The notes under the pieces: model-generated
Database searches by the model: none
What the model was told of the DNA's origin: nothing
The model's input: only the letters and a program-made list of their open reading frames with translations
Part shown: positions 31,826 through 40,025 of the stretch, piece after piece
Layout: each line of letters starts with the position of its first letter
How positions within the stretch are numbered: position 1 is the first letter of the stretch
Source of the DNA: Sinomonas humi
Lineage (GTDB): Bacteria; Actinomycetota; Actinomycetes; Actinomycetales; Micrococcaceae
DNA: 64,000 nucleotides
Assembly: GCF_000802235.1 (NCBI RefSeq)
Contig: NZ_JTDL01000152.1
Location: 1-64,000, forward strand
Reading direction: 5' to 3'
Program-made: the position numbers and the translations under genes

Positions 31826-32224
31826 GTGACAAATTCTACTAGCACCATCCCTGCAGGCACCCGCGTCTGTCACCGCACGTTCGGTCTCGGAAAGGTTCTC
31901 CCCGCGCCCACGAAGGGCCGAGGCGAGGCCCTGGTCGAGTTCGAGTCCGGCGCCGTGTCGATCGTGGCGGCGCAGGATTTCGTGGCCATCCCGCCCGAGG
32001 GCTTCAAGCCCGTTTTCGACGACGATGGCCTGGCCTATTACGACGGGCCCACAGTCATGGCCGGGGACGTGGTGATCACGCGGAACTGGCAGCCTGAGGA
32101 GGGCATGATCTTCTGGCTCTCGCCGAGCGACCGCAAGCGTTCCGATGACTATTTCACGACCGGCGAGATCCGCACTCTCATCGGCGCACTCCAGGACCTG
32201 CTCAACGAGACCGACAGAAAGTGA
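31826..32224 (+). CDS. Hypothetical element protein, 132 aa
   Basis: The GTG start follows AAGGAG nine bases upstream. The N-terminal half reads as a small beta-barrel (GTRVCHRTFGLGKVLPAP... then VEFESGAVSIVAAQDFVAI), reminiscent of CarD/SH3-like modules, though I do not assign it. The C-terminal half is acidic and amphipathic. First of three overlapping plus-strand genes at the attL end. Small genes beside att sites sometimes encode excision or directionality factors; that is only a possibility here. Confidence 0.65.
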   Translation: MTNSTSTIPAGTRVCHRTFGLGKVLPAPTKGRGEALVEFESGAVSIVAAQDFVAIPPEGFKPVFDDDGLAYYDGPTVMAGDVVITRNWQPEEGMIFWLSPSDRKRSDDYFTTGEIRTLIGALQDLLNETDRK

Positions 32225-32433
32225 GCCACATGCCCGACGATCCCCGTCCCCACAGCATCGACTGCGCCGTCGCGTGGACGATCCGATTACGCCACGACGG
32301 CAGAGTCGATTTCGAGCCGTGCGAGGGGATGGACCCCGCCCAGGCCGAGACGGCGCGCCGCCTTCTCGAATGGTTCTGCCCAGGCTGCCCGCACGATGAA
32401 ACCCACGAGAGGATGCAACATGCCACGACGTAG
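32221..32433 (+). CDS. Small Cys/His-containing element protein, 70 aa
   Basis: GTG start overlapping the previous stop by four bases (GTGA); an ATG three codons in is the alternative. The C-terminus holds FCPGCPHDETHERM, a CxxC with nearby histidines that could bind zinc. No family was recognised. Confidence 0.6.
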   Translation: MSHMPDDPRPHSIDCAVAWTIRLRHDGRVDFEPCEGMDPAQAETARRLLEWFCPGCPHDETHERMQHATT

Positions 32434-32611
32434 AAGCCTCCGAAGCGACCTGTACCGCGCCGCCCGCGTGCTCGGGGACGTTCAAGCCGCCGAGCGCGGT
32501 CCCGGAGCCCTCGGGAAGCGCGAGGTGAGGAAAGCTGCCTACCGCCGCTCCGGGAGCCTGACTGGAGCGTTCCTGCGGGCTTTGGGCCTGATGGGCGGCC
32601 GGAGGCGCTGA
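32420..32611 (+). CDS. Small basic element protein, 63 aa
   Basis: The ATG at 32420 follows GAGAGGA and overlaps the previous gene by 14 bases. The protein MPRRRSLRSDLYRAARVLGD... is very basic and helical. Short proteins of this type (Arg-rich start, LYRAARxLGDVQA, GKRxxR) recur in actinobacterial phages and integrated elements. They are of unknown role and possibly nucleic-acid-binding. Confidence 0.65.
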   Translation: MPRRRSLRSDLYRAARVLGDVQAAERGPGALGKREVRKAAYRRSGSLTGAFLRALGLMGGRRR

Positions 32612-32648
32612 GAGGCCTCGCAGGAAGCGGTGCTACCCTCGTGCGAGT

Positions 32649-32684
32649 CCGTCCCGGGCCCTAAACGGCAACAAGCCCGGGACG
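32649..32684. other. 11-bp perfect hairpin
   Basis: CCGTCCCGGGC and GCCCGGGACGG enclose a 14-base loop just before the stronger terminator at 32704. The two hairpins share GGGCC-rich arms and could form alternative structures. Confidence 0.5.
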
Positions 32685-32703
32685 GGCCCCACAACCGAAA
32701 AAA

Positions 32704-32737
32704 GCAGGGCCCGGAGCGCGATTGCTCCGGGCCCTGC
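32704..32737 (-). terminator. Strong bidirectional terminator between convergent element modules
   Basis: Two perfect 14-base arms (GCAGGGCCCGGAGC / GCTCCGGGCCCTGC) enclose a six-base loop. On the minus strand they are followed by TTTTTT, a textbook terminator for the tape measure operon; on the plus strand the tail CTTTGCT is weaker. No gene is supported in 32738-32958. Confidence 0.88.
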
Positions 32738-32958
32738 CTTTGCTGGGATGTTTCCGCGCTCCTGACTTGGGGGAGGATCCAATCGGGCACGGGGGTCAGT
32801 CGACCCCTTTCTGGGTGTACGTCAAGGAGCGGCGTCCCCATCGCTGGGGAGGGAGGCCGGCCTCCGCGCTCTAACCCGCAGCCCCCCATGCTACGCTCGG
32901 CGGGCTCGCCCCGGTTTCGGAAATGTTCACCACATGCCTCCGGCCGGGGCGAGTCCCT

Positions 32959-35900
32959 TCATCGCCTGATCTGATGCCCGGCGCTCGGGAGTGCCCACGT
33001 GGCCCCGTAGCGGCCGAACTCGTCCCAGAGCTGCTTGATGACCTTCTGGTCGGGCATCCCGAAGTTGTCGTGGATGTCCACGTGCAGATGGAGTTCGGGC
33101 GCACCCCCGCCGAGGGCAGACCCGGCAGGCCCTGCACCCCGAGGCGAGATGACCCGCTCCGGCTGGCCGGTGTTGTTGATCACCCGGGTGATGCCGGGCT
33201 CCAGCCATCCACCCTCGTCGTACCCGACGTAGGGGCCGCCCTGCGCCATCGAGACGAGGCCGGGAACGCTGCTGATGTCCCCGTACCGCGACTTGATGTA
33301 GCCGATGCCCGCCACGATGTTCGCGACGGGATCGAATATGTTGTCCGGCAGTGCCTGCGAGCGGTACGCCTCGAACGTTGACCCGATGGTCTGCATGAGG
33401 CCACGGGACGGGTCGCCCATGGCGGCATTGGAATCCCAATTATTCGTGGCGTTCGGGTTGCCGCCCGACTCGTGCATGGCGATGGTTTCGAGCCCGTTGA
33501 GCCAGTTCGCACCAGAGACGCCCGCTGCCGCCATGGCCGCCTGTACCCAGCCTGCGAGGTCGCCCGAGACAGCACCGGGGGAGCCGACGTTGCCCGCGCC
33601 GCCCTTGGGGGCGTTCTGGTCCTTCGCGCCGAGGAACTTCAGCAGGTCGTCCCCGAGCGTGTGCACGCCCGAGTCCAGCAGCGAGCCGAAGCCGGTCTTG
33701 CCGAGGTTCGCATCCGCGAGGGACTCGATGCCCTGCACGATCGGAGTCGCCGCCATGCGCAGGCCGCCGAGCGCGGCATCCTTGAGCCCATTCAGCGCCC
33801 CGCCGATGGCAGAGCCGATGCTGCCGAGGATGTCCCCGACCACGCCGCCCCCGGCGAAGTGGTTGCCCGAGCTCCTGCCCGAGCCGCCGCCGTACATCGA
33901 GTTGATCGCGTCGATGCCCGCCGCGCCGCCGAGGGCCCTGACGGCCTGCGGAACGAGGATGCCCTCGCCGGGAGACAGCATCGCGTGCACGATGTCATTC
34001 CCCGGAGAGTAGCCGGGGACGGTGCCGCCCTTGGCGAAGGAGAGGCTGATCGGGTCGAGCTTGCCGAGGCCGACCATGCCCGCCACGTCGTTCCAGACCG
34101 GCATGATGCCCTTGTTGTAGACCTGGTCGATGACGAACTTGACCGGGGTCTTGGCCGAGTCCACGATGCCGTCCCAGACCTTCTTGATGCCCTGCCCGAA
34201 GAGGTCGAAGCCCTTGCCGACATCGCTGATCATGTTCTTGATCGGCGTGAACACGTTGTCGGAGAGCCAGTTCCACACCGTGGAGATCGCCGTCTGGATG
34301 GCGTCCCAGACCGGCTTGATCACGTTGTCGTGGAGCCAGTTCCACTCGATCCCGAGGCCCTTGATCTCCATGTGGATGAAGTTCATGACGTTCGAGACGA
34401 TCCAGTTCCATGCGGTCGAGATCGCATTCTGGATGCCCTGCCAGACGGGGACGATCACGTTCTGCCAGAACCACGTGAACGTGGACGCCACCTGCTTGAC
34501 GTACGCGATGATCGGGTTGATGACGTTCTGGAGGATCCAGTTCCAGACCGTCCGCATCACGTCCTGGATCCCGTTCCAGACGGGCACGAGGACGTTCTGC
34601 CACAGCCACGTGTACGTCTGGGCCACGAGCTTCACGTACGCGATGATCGGGTTGATGACGTTGGCGAGCAGGAAGGCCCACGCGATCTTCGCCACGTCCA
34701 CGATCCCGTCCCACACCGGCTTGAAGACGCTCTTCCAGAGCCAGTTGAACAGCGCAGACAGCATGTTCACCGCGAGCACGATCGGCGTCACGAGGACCGT
34801 GAAGATCACCGCGACCGCGACCTTGATGACCGTCACGATGCCGTCGAAGATCGGCTTCAGGAAGGTCACCACGGCCTTCCATGCGGTCACGAAGTCGTTG
34901 GCGACGACCTTGACGACCGCGACAGTGGTATTCCAGACCGAGGTGAACCATGCTGCCACCGGGTTCCAGACGGACATGAACCAGCCCACGAAGCCCTGCC
35001 AGACGCCGACGATCGCATTCACCGCTGGCTTTGTGAAGTTCACGATCGCGCCCCAGACCTGCTGCCAGTGCGTGACGAGGAGGAATATCGCCACCCCGAG
35101 GGCCACCACCGCGGCGATGATCAGGAAGATGGGTGCGCCCACGGATTCGAGCACGCCGAATGCCGTGGCCATGGCGCTGATCGCGAACGAGACCCCCACC
35201 ATTCCCGCCACGAGGATGCCCAGCCCGCCCGCCACGAGCATGATCGTCGCGGCCATCTGCTTGTTGTGCGTGATCCAGTCCGCGATCGGCCCGATGAACC
35301 CCGAGACCTTGTCCATGAGGGTGCCCAGCACCGGCAGGAGCGCGGTGCCGATGGCGATCTTCGCCGTCTCGAAGGCCTGCTTGGCCTCGTCCATCTTGGT
35401 GTTGAAGTTCCCCTGGATCTCGGTCCAGCCCTTCACGTTGCCCTGCGCGTCGGCTGTGGCGCCCGTGATGTCCTTGACCGCCTTCGAGGTGTTCCCCGCA
35501 TTCTCGCCCGCGATCATCAGGGCCACATTCAGGCCCGTCGCGTCACCCGTGGCCTTGGCCATGGCCTGCGTGTAGTTCTGCAGCACATCCTTGCCGCTCA
35601 TCTGCGCGTCGCCGATGCGGTGGGTCGCGCCGAGGAGGGTGGCGAAGGACTGGGCCTGCTTGGCCGAGACGGGATCGAGTGCGAGCGCGGCCTTGCTGTA
35701 CTCCTTCATCGTCATCGAGCCGTCGAAGAGGTGCTGGGCGAGCTGCTGCGCCGCCGGGGTCAGGGACGACATGGCGGTCTTCATCTGCAGGATCACCTTG
35801 TCGGTGCCCGCCGGCATCATCTTGGTGATGCGCTGGGAGATCTCCTCCAGCGTGCCCGAGAGCCCCTTGGACTTGATGTCGGAGGCCAGCTGGTTCGTGG

Positions 35901-37005
35901 TCATCCCGAGGAGGGCGAGCTGCTTGGCCTGCATCGCCGTGGGGTTCACCATGTGGCGGATCACGTCGGAGAGGTTCTGGGCGCTCTGCTGTGCCGACAT
36001 GCCGTGCATGGTCATGGAGGACATGTCGCCGAGGATGTCGTTCAGCGACACGTGCGCCGCCGAGGCCACCGGCAGGATCGCGGGCATGGCCGCGGCGAGG
36101 TCTTCGAACCTCATCTTGCCGTCAGCGGTCGCCTGCACGAGCTTCGAGGTCACGTCGGCGGCGGCCTGCGCGGGCTGGTGGTAGTCGAGGAGCGCCGAGG
36201 ACACGGCGTCGGCCACCGTCTCCAGGTCCGCGCCTTCGGCCTTGGCGCCCTCCTGTGCGGCCTTGACCACATTGAGGCCCTCGGCACCGTGGAAGCCCGC
36301 CGAGTTGATCTTGTAGAGGCCGTTCCCGAGGTCTTCCATGGTCGCGCCGGTATCCCGCGCGATCTGCATCGCCCCGGTCAGGTCGCTGCCGAGGTTGTTC
36401 ACGGACTCGCCCGCGGACGTGGAGAGCTTCGTGAAGTTCTGCTGCACGTCGGCCGCGGACTTCGCGGCGGACACCGCGAACATGCCCACGCCGACACCCA
36501 CCGCACCCGCGGCGACGCCGACGCCCTTGAGGATCCCGGACCACGCCTGACCCTTGGCCCCGGCCTCGCTCTGCGCGTCGGAGAGCTCCTTGTGCCGCTT
36601 CGCCGTCGTGTCCAGCGCCGCCTGGAGCTTGGCGAGGGCGGCCTCCTCCTCGCCCGTGGCCGTCTTCAGCGCGGTTGCAGCCTCGGCCGCGGCCTTCGCC
36701 TGCTCGTCGCCGGAGAGCTTCGCGGCGTCGGCCACCGCCTTCTGCGCGGCCTCCACCTTCGCGCCGGCGGTGACGATCTCGGCCTGAGCCCCGACCACCG
36801 CATCCTTCGCAGCCGCGTGCGCGCGACCGAGGGCCGCCACCTTGGCCTGCGCGGCGTCCATGTTCTGCCCGGACGCGCCGAGGGCGGTGCGCATCTTGTC
36901 CAGTGCGCCGGAGACCGAGCCGAGGGAGCCCTCGAAGTCCTTGAAGATCGCCGTGGCACGGTCGCGCGCCTCGATCTCGAACAGGATCATCTCGTTGCTG
37001 GTCAC
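32959..37005 (-). CDS. Phage tail tape measure protein with lytic transglycosylase domain
   Basis: 1348 residues, 30% of the element. An N-terminal coiled coil (residues ~1-160) is followed by a TP901-type tape measure core with QQNFTKLSTSAGES and TSMTMHG-like phrases, and a hydrophobic segment (~585-650). An array of ~47-residue aromatic repeats (VINPIIAYVK, WNWILQN, PVWNGIQD; ~755-945) and a C-terminal SLT transglycosylase domain (AMHESGGNPNATNNW, GLMQTI; ~1150-1250) complete it. GTG start overlaps the preceding stop by four bases. The protein sets tail length and helps DNA entry in siphophages. It is intact although no other tail gene is present. Confidence 0.93.
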   Translation of the reverse strand: MTSNEMILFEIEARDRATAIFKDFEGSLGSVSGALDKMRTALGASGQNMDAAQAKVAALGRAHAAAKDAVVGAQAEIVTAGAKVEAAQKAVADAAKLSGDEQAKAAAEAATALKTATGEEEAALAKLQAALDTTAKRHKELSDAQSEAGAKGQAWSGILKGVGVAAGAVGVGVGMFAVSAAKSAADVQQNFTKLSTSAGESVNNLGSDLTGAMQIARDTGATMEDLGNGLYKINSAGFHGAEGLNVVKAAQEGAKAEGADLETVADAVSSALLDYHQPAQAAADVTSKLVQATADGKMRFEDLAAAMPAILPVASAAHVSLNDILGDMSSMTMHGMSAQQSAQNLSDVIRHMVNPTAMQAKQLALLGMTTNQLASDIKSKGLSGTLEEISQRITKMMPAGTDKVILQMKTAMSSLTPAAQQLAQHLFDGSMTMKEYSKAALALDPVSAKQAQSFATLLGATHRIGDAQMSGKDVLQNYTQAMAKATGDATGLNVALMIAGENAGNTSKAVKDITGATADAQGNVKGWTEIQGNFNTKMDEAKQAFETAKIAIGTALLPVLGTLMDKVSGFIGPIADWITHNKQMAATIMLVAGGLGILVAGMVGVSFAISAMATAFGVLESVGAPIFLIIAAVVALGVAIFLLVTHWQQVWGAIVNFTKPAVNAIVGVWQGFVGWFMSVWNPVAAWFTSVWNTTVAVVKVVANDFVTAWKAVVTFLKPIFDGIVTVIKVAVAVIFTVLVTPIVLAVNMLSALFNWLWKSVFKPVWDGIVDVAKIAWAFLLANVINPIIAYVKLVAQTYTWLWQNVLVPVWNGIQDVMRTVWNWILQNVINPIIAYVKQVASTFTWFWQNVIVPVWQGIQNAISTAWNWIVSNVMNFIHMEIKGLGIEWNWLHDNVIKPVWDAIQTAISTVWNWLSDNVFTPIKNMISDVGKGFDLFGQGIKKVWDGIVDSAKTPVKFVIDQVYNKGIMPVWNDVAGMVGLGKLDPISLSFAKGGTVPGYSPGNDIVHAMLSPGEGILVPQAVRALGGAAGIDAINSMYGGGSGRSSGNHFAGGGVVGDILGSIGSAIGGALNGLKDAALGGLRMAATPIVQGIESLADANLGKTGFGSLLDSGVHTLGDDLLKFLGAKDQNAPKGGAGNVGSPGAVSGDLAGWVQAAMAAAGVSGANWLNGLETIAMHESGGNPNATNNWDSNAAMGDPSRGLMQTIGSTFEAYRSQALPDNIFDPVANIVAGIGYIKSRYGDISSVPGLVSMAQGGPYVGYDEGGWLEPGITRVINNTGQPERVISPRGAGPAGSALGGGAPELHLHVDIHDNFGMPDQKVIKQLWDEFGRYGATWALPSAGHQIRR

Positions 37006-37274
37006 ACGCCTCCGACAAGCTCGTCGGCGAGGTCGAGGAACCGCTTCTGGTGCCGCAGGGCCTTCGCGAGGAGCAGGACTGCCTCACGCTCGCTCCGGCA
37101 CCCTGCAGCGCGGCCATAGAGGCCCGCGGCCTTCTCCGCAGCGCGGGCCTGACGCCGAAGGAGCCGGCGCTCGCGGGCAGAGACCCCTGGCCGAGATGCC
37201 TCCTCCGCAGCTCGGTGCGAGAGGTGCGCCATTTCGCGGCAGAGACCTACGTAGTCAAATGGTTGTTCGGTCAC
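37002..37274 (-). CDS. Helical basic protein directly upstream of the tape measure gene, 90 aa
   Basis: GTG start five bases after AGGAG; the stop overlaps the tape measure start (GTGTGACC). All-helical, Arg/Ala-rich, with one Cys pair. In tailed phages this position belongs to the tail assembly chaperones, but neither a slippery heptamer nor similarity to those was seen. A chaperone-like role is therefore speculative. Confidence 0.65.
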   Translation of the reverse strand: MTEQPFDYVGLCREMAHLSHRAAEEASRPGVSARERRLLRRQARAAEKAAGLYGRAAGCRSEREAVLLLAKALRHQKRFLDLADELVGGV

Positions 37275-37299
37275 ATAACTCCTAGTGGGTCGTGGGGTG

Positions 37300-37426
37300 C
37301 CCCGCGGAGCCGGCGACCCAGACCGGCCCCGCGGGGCGGAGTCCCTCGGCGAGGAAAGGTAACCGAGGAACGGGGGTCCCCGGGACGTGCGGCGGAGGTA
37401 TGTGAGTCCACGCCGCGTCCCGGGGA
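37300..37426 (-). ncRNA. Two large hairpins in the leader before the 90-aa gene
   Basis: In the 157-base gap between genes, GCCCCGCGG/CCGCGGGGC (37300-37337, extended by GCCGG/CCGGC) and TCCCCGGGACG..GCGGCG with CGCCGCGTCCCGGGGA (37377-37426, two-base bulge) form long GC-rich stems. They would lie in the transcript ahead of the tape measure pair. They could act as an attenuator, processing site or packaging signal. No U-run is present. Confidence 0.45.
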
Positions 37427-37431
37427 AGCAA

Positions 37432-37671
37432 TCACAGCGTCAGGTCCATGGCAGCGGCACGGGCTGCCGCGCGCCTCTTGGCGATCGAGTGCGGCATGAC
37501 GGCCTCGGCGTCGGCCTCCAGGAGGTCATCGAACCGCTTCTCCAGCGACGCGCGGAAGGCTCGGGACTCGGCGAGCTCGGCTTGGAGCTCGTCGCGGAGC
37601 CTCTCGACCTCCTCGCGGGTGGCAAGCGAGGCGAGCTGGCCCCGTAGCGCCTTCGCGATCTCGGCGTTCAC
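37432..37671 (-). CDS. Coiled-coil element protein, 79 aa
   Basis: GTG start overlapping the upstream stop by four bases (GTGA). Residues 5-60 form a continuous heptad-rich helix (ATREEVERLRDELQAELAES); the C-terminus is basic. It could be a scaffold or oligomerisation protein. No family was recognised. Confidence 0.65.
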   Translation of the reverse strand: MNAEIAKALRGQLASLATREEVERLRDELQAELAESRAFRASLEKRFDDLLEADAEAVMPHSIAKRRAAARAAAMDLTL

Positions 37672-38003
37672 CGTGCGCCCCTCTCCCGCTCGGCCAGTGC
37701 CACCTTCGCCGCGTCATGGAGCGCGATCGCCCGCGTCGGGCCGACCTTCTCCATGAGCAAGATGTACCGTTCGGCCGATTGCACCGCGCCAAACGCGAGC
37801 CGGGCGAGATCCTGCTCCTCCGGCGTCAGGGGGCGTGACTTCTCGACTCGGCCGGGGCACTTCTCGCCCGTCGTCCGGTGCGGGATGACGGTCTTGCCGC
37901 AACCCTCGCACGGCTGGGGGACGTAGTGGCTGCTCGGGCCGGACGCCGAGGACTTGGCGCCGGCCGGCCGGGGTGACTTGGCTTGATCGGGTATGTAGAC
38001 CAC
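37668..38003 (-). CDS. Zinc-finger-like element protein, 111 aa
   Basis: The N-terminal 35 residues are Pro/Ser-rich and disordered. CEGCGKTVIPHRTTGEKCPG (residues ~33-52) looks like a small C3H or CCHC zinc site. The rest is helical, ending in GERGAR-like basic residues. Start GTG beside AAGGAG; the leader ACCCACTAAGGAGT is nearly repeated before the 90-aa gene (37275-37289), suggesting duplicated expression signals. Confidence 0.65.
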   Translation of the reverse strand: MVYIPDQAKSPRPAGAKSSASGPSSHYVPQPCEGCGKTVIPHRTTGEKCPGRVEKSRPLTPEEQDLARLAFGAVQSAERYILLMEKVGPTRAIALHDAAKVALAERERGAR

Positions 38004-38018
38004 AGACTCCTTAGTGGG

Positions 38019-38900
38019 TTAGCGGGCGTTGATGCCCGCGGCGATGAACTGCTGCGCGTTTCCGTACGCGACACGAGCCTCCCGCTCGGCGGCCTGCTCG
38101 ATCTGGAGCTCGCGGAGCCGGACCCCGGCCTGCCTGAACTGCTCCTGCGCCTCTGCCAGGCTCAGCTTCGGCTCGGGCCTGGGCTTCAGGGCGTCCTCGT
38201 AGGCACGCTCGGCCCTCCCTGGGTCCGCTGCGGCCGTGCGCGCGACGCTGTCGGCCAGCAGGGAGAGGTGCTCCGCGAAGCCGGGCGCATCATTCCCGTC
38301 AAGGCCCGACTGACGCAGAAGCGCCTCTACGGTATTCCGGAAGAGCCAGTCAACAAGCGTGTGGGGCACCTTGCCCGCGTGCTCGGCGGCGTGCTCGGCG
38401 ACAGCGGCCTCGGCGTCTCGCACCGCGCCCTCGGCGGGTGGGATCAGCGACTCCGCGAGCTCGGCACGCCGGGCACGCTTGGCCTCGGCCTTGACCTCCT
38501 GCCGGGCGTCTACCCGGGCCAGCGCCGAGAGCAGCGTCTCGGCGTCCACGACTCCGGCGACGTCGGCCTCGTCGGCCCGAGCATCCCGGGCAGCTTCGAT
38601 CTCGGCCCGCTGCCGGGTCCGGTCCTGCGCCGCCGCGTCCAGCTCCGCGAGATCCCGGTCCAGAGCGTCACGCTCGTCCGTGAGGACCTTCAGCGCTGCC
38701 CGGGCGTCCCGGAGGACCTCCGCGAGGTCTTCGCCCTTCAGGATCTCGGCTGGGCCGACGGTGAGCGAGAAGTAATCGCCCTCCGGCAGCTCGACGTCCT
38801 CCGCCTCGGGCTCCTCGGTCTCATCCACGACGGGAGCGGGGATCTCCTTCCGGGGCTTCCTGACGGGCAGCTCAGGCCGGCTCAGGCCGAGACGTTCCAT
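38019..38900 (-). CDS. Long coiled-coil element protein, 293 aa
   Basis: Acidic N-terminus (VVDETEEPEAEDVELPEGD), then Ala/Arg/Glu-rich heptads through most of residues 60-200 and a helical C-terminus. Composition resembles phage scaffolding or tail-associated proteins, but no signature allows a call. The ATG at 38900 lies inside the 3' end of the ribbon-helix-helix gene (29-base overlap). Part of the same minus-strand operon as the tape measure gene. Confidence 0.65.
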   Translation of the reverse strand: MERLGLSRPELPVRKPRKEIPAPVVDETEEPEAEDVELPEGDYFSLTVGPAEILKGEDLAEVLRDARAALKVLTDERDALDRDLAELDAAAQDRTRQRAEIEAARDARADEADVAGVVDAETLLSALARVDARQEVKAEAKRARRAELAESLIPPAEGAVRDAEAAVAEHAAEHAGKVPHTLVDWLFRNTVEALLRQSGLDGNDAPGFAEHLSLLADSVARTAAADPGRAERAYEDALKPRPEPKLSLAEAQEQFRQAGVRLRELQIEQAAEREARVAYGNAQQFIAAGINAR

Positions 38901-39039
38901 TGAGCACCTCCTCCTCGGCCTCAGCGGCCGCGTATGTGCGGATGGCCCTCGCGGCGACGACGCGCAGCGAGCGCTCCTCTTCCCGGGCGACGGACTTGAG
39001 CAGCTCGTATGAGGCGGGATCGAGATTCAGATGCACCAC
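38872..39039 (-). CDS. Ribbon-helix-helix (Arc/CopG-like) small regulator, 55 aa
   Basis: Short gene read directly from the sequence. The GTG start follows AAGGAGG by eight bases, then a hydrophobic beta strand (VHLNLDPASYELLKSVARE) and two helices (EERSLRVVAARAIRTYAAA), the pattern of RHH DNA-binding proteins. The stop overlaps the next gene. Likely an autoregulator or copy-control/antitoxin-type repressor of the element. No toxin partner was recognised. Confidence 0.7.
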   Translation of the reverse strand: MVHLNLDPASYELLKSVAREEERSLRVVAARAIRTYAAAEAEEEVLNGTSRPEPA

Positions 39040-39042
39040 GGT

Positions 39043-39330
39043 TCAGCCCTCCTTCCGGGCATGGGAAGAGCGCCGCGACTGCTCACGGCGCTCGGTGTCT
39101 ATGTTGTGTGCGGCACGATTCCCGGTCGGATCCTGCCACTCGATCTGGCGGCGGGGGGAAGAGATCGGACCGGCGGCCTCGGTCTCGTGGCGGTACTGCT
39201 TCGCCAACCGGTCGGCTCGGGAACTGCTGATGGTTTCGCCGCGCTCGGCGGCCTCGGCGAGGATCGCCTCGCGGATTGCTTGCGTGCTCAGACGCGGATC
39301 GATGCGGGATTCGTTTCCCACATACTCCAA
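39043..39330 (-). CDS. Charged helical element protein, 95 aa
   Basis: Starts at TTG (39330) with GGGAG upstream, or at a GTG three codons later. Residues 10-50 form Arg/Glu-rich helices (STQAIREAILAEAAERGETI); the tail is basic and disordered. Ends four bases before the RHH gene, whose ribosome-binding site it contains. It may head the operon leading to the tape measure gene. Function unknown. Confidence 0.55.
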   Translation of the reverse strand: MEYVGNESRIDPRLSTQAIREAILAEAAERGETISSSRADRLAKQYRHETEAAGPISSPRRQIEWQDPTGNRAAHNIDTERREQSRRSSHARKEG

Positions 39331-39398
39331 TCTTCGGGATCTCCCGGCTCGGAGTCGGGATTACTCCCCAGTATGCCAATCGGTGCCTAAATGTCCAC

Positions 39399-40025
39399 AT
39401 GACGCGCCGAATTGTGGACGAATGGAATAAAGGCCCCTCTCGCGGCCGCAAATTGACCGACCCTCACAAGTACCCATTCGGGGCGTTGAAAACGGCTGAG
39501 CGGGGCGCACGGCGGGGCTGGGGGTTAATTCGGGGGTACGGCTCGGGTCAGGCGCGCGCGTTACGCGATATTTCTGGGAGGTCCGCGCTCGGGGTTGCCA
39601 TACGCGAGGGGCAGGAGCGCGGGGAGATAAGGACAAAGGGAGAAGGGGGTGGGAGCAGCCCTAGTAGCGTCGCTACTAGGAAGATTTCCCCCGCCGAGTT
39701 CTTCTCTAGCAACCCGGAAGCCAACCAGATCTATTCCATAGCCGACGTTACTGATGGCCAGTTCGAGGCCGCCCTCGCCCGCGAGGAGGGGAACCCGGAC
39801 CCGCGACTCGGATTGGGGGTGCGCCACGGGACCGGGCTCCGGCAAGCGTACGGCTCGCACCGCCGTCCACGAAAGCCCCCGGGAGGCTGGGGCTCGGCTG
39901 ACCCGCCCGCGCGTAGACACGTGCGATGGGTAGTCGGCTCTGGGGCTTTCACCTCAGTGGCCGACCTACCCCCCTACCCTTCAGCAGCGCGCCGCTTGCC
40001 GCCGTCGGCCCAGGCTTCGAGGTAG
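39399..40025 (+). pseudogene. Possible decayed regulator frame in the resolvase/operon gap
   Basis: The 640 bases between the resolvase stop and the 95-aa gene hold no convincing gene. A plus-strand frame here encodes IYSIADVTDGQFEAALAREE, which resembles the middle of actinobacterial element regulators (…TDxQFExALAEAREEGN…), but the continuation expected there is absent, there is no ribosome-binding site and rare codons are common. It is either a decayed gene or coincidence in a regulatory region. The resolvase gene overlaps its end. Confidence 0.25.
39660..39680. promoter_or_regulatory. 21-bp near-perfect palindrome in the large non-coding gap
   Basis: CCTAGTAGCG-T-CGCTACTAGG has 10-base arms around one central base. 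It lies in the largest gene-poor gap of the element, upstream of the minus-strand operon. It could be the operator of the RHH protein, part of an origin, or a packaging/nicking site. Confidence 0.6.

Noticed and set aside
32610-32690. Possible phage-encoded tRNA or small structured RNA
   Set aside because: A T-loop-like phrase (GTGCGAGTCC) is present but no cloverleaf forms; the stems are better explained by a hairpin and terminator.
33472-37119. A 1215-residue plus-strand open frame opposite the tape measure gene
   Set aside because: It mirrors the minus-strand gene in codon phase, is His/Arg/Asp-rich like other antisense frames at this GC content, and has no ribosome-binding site.
39561-39920. 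119-residue minus-strand frame in the element gap
   Set aside because: No ribosome-binding site, codon use unlike neighbours, and it overlaps the palindrome; treated as non-coding.
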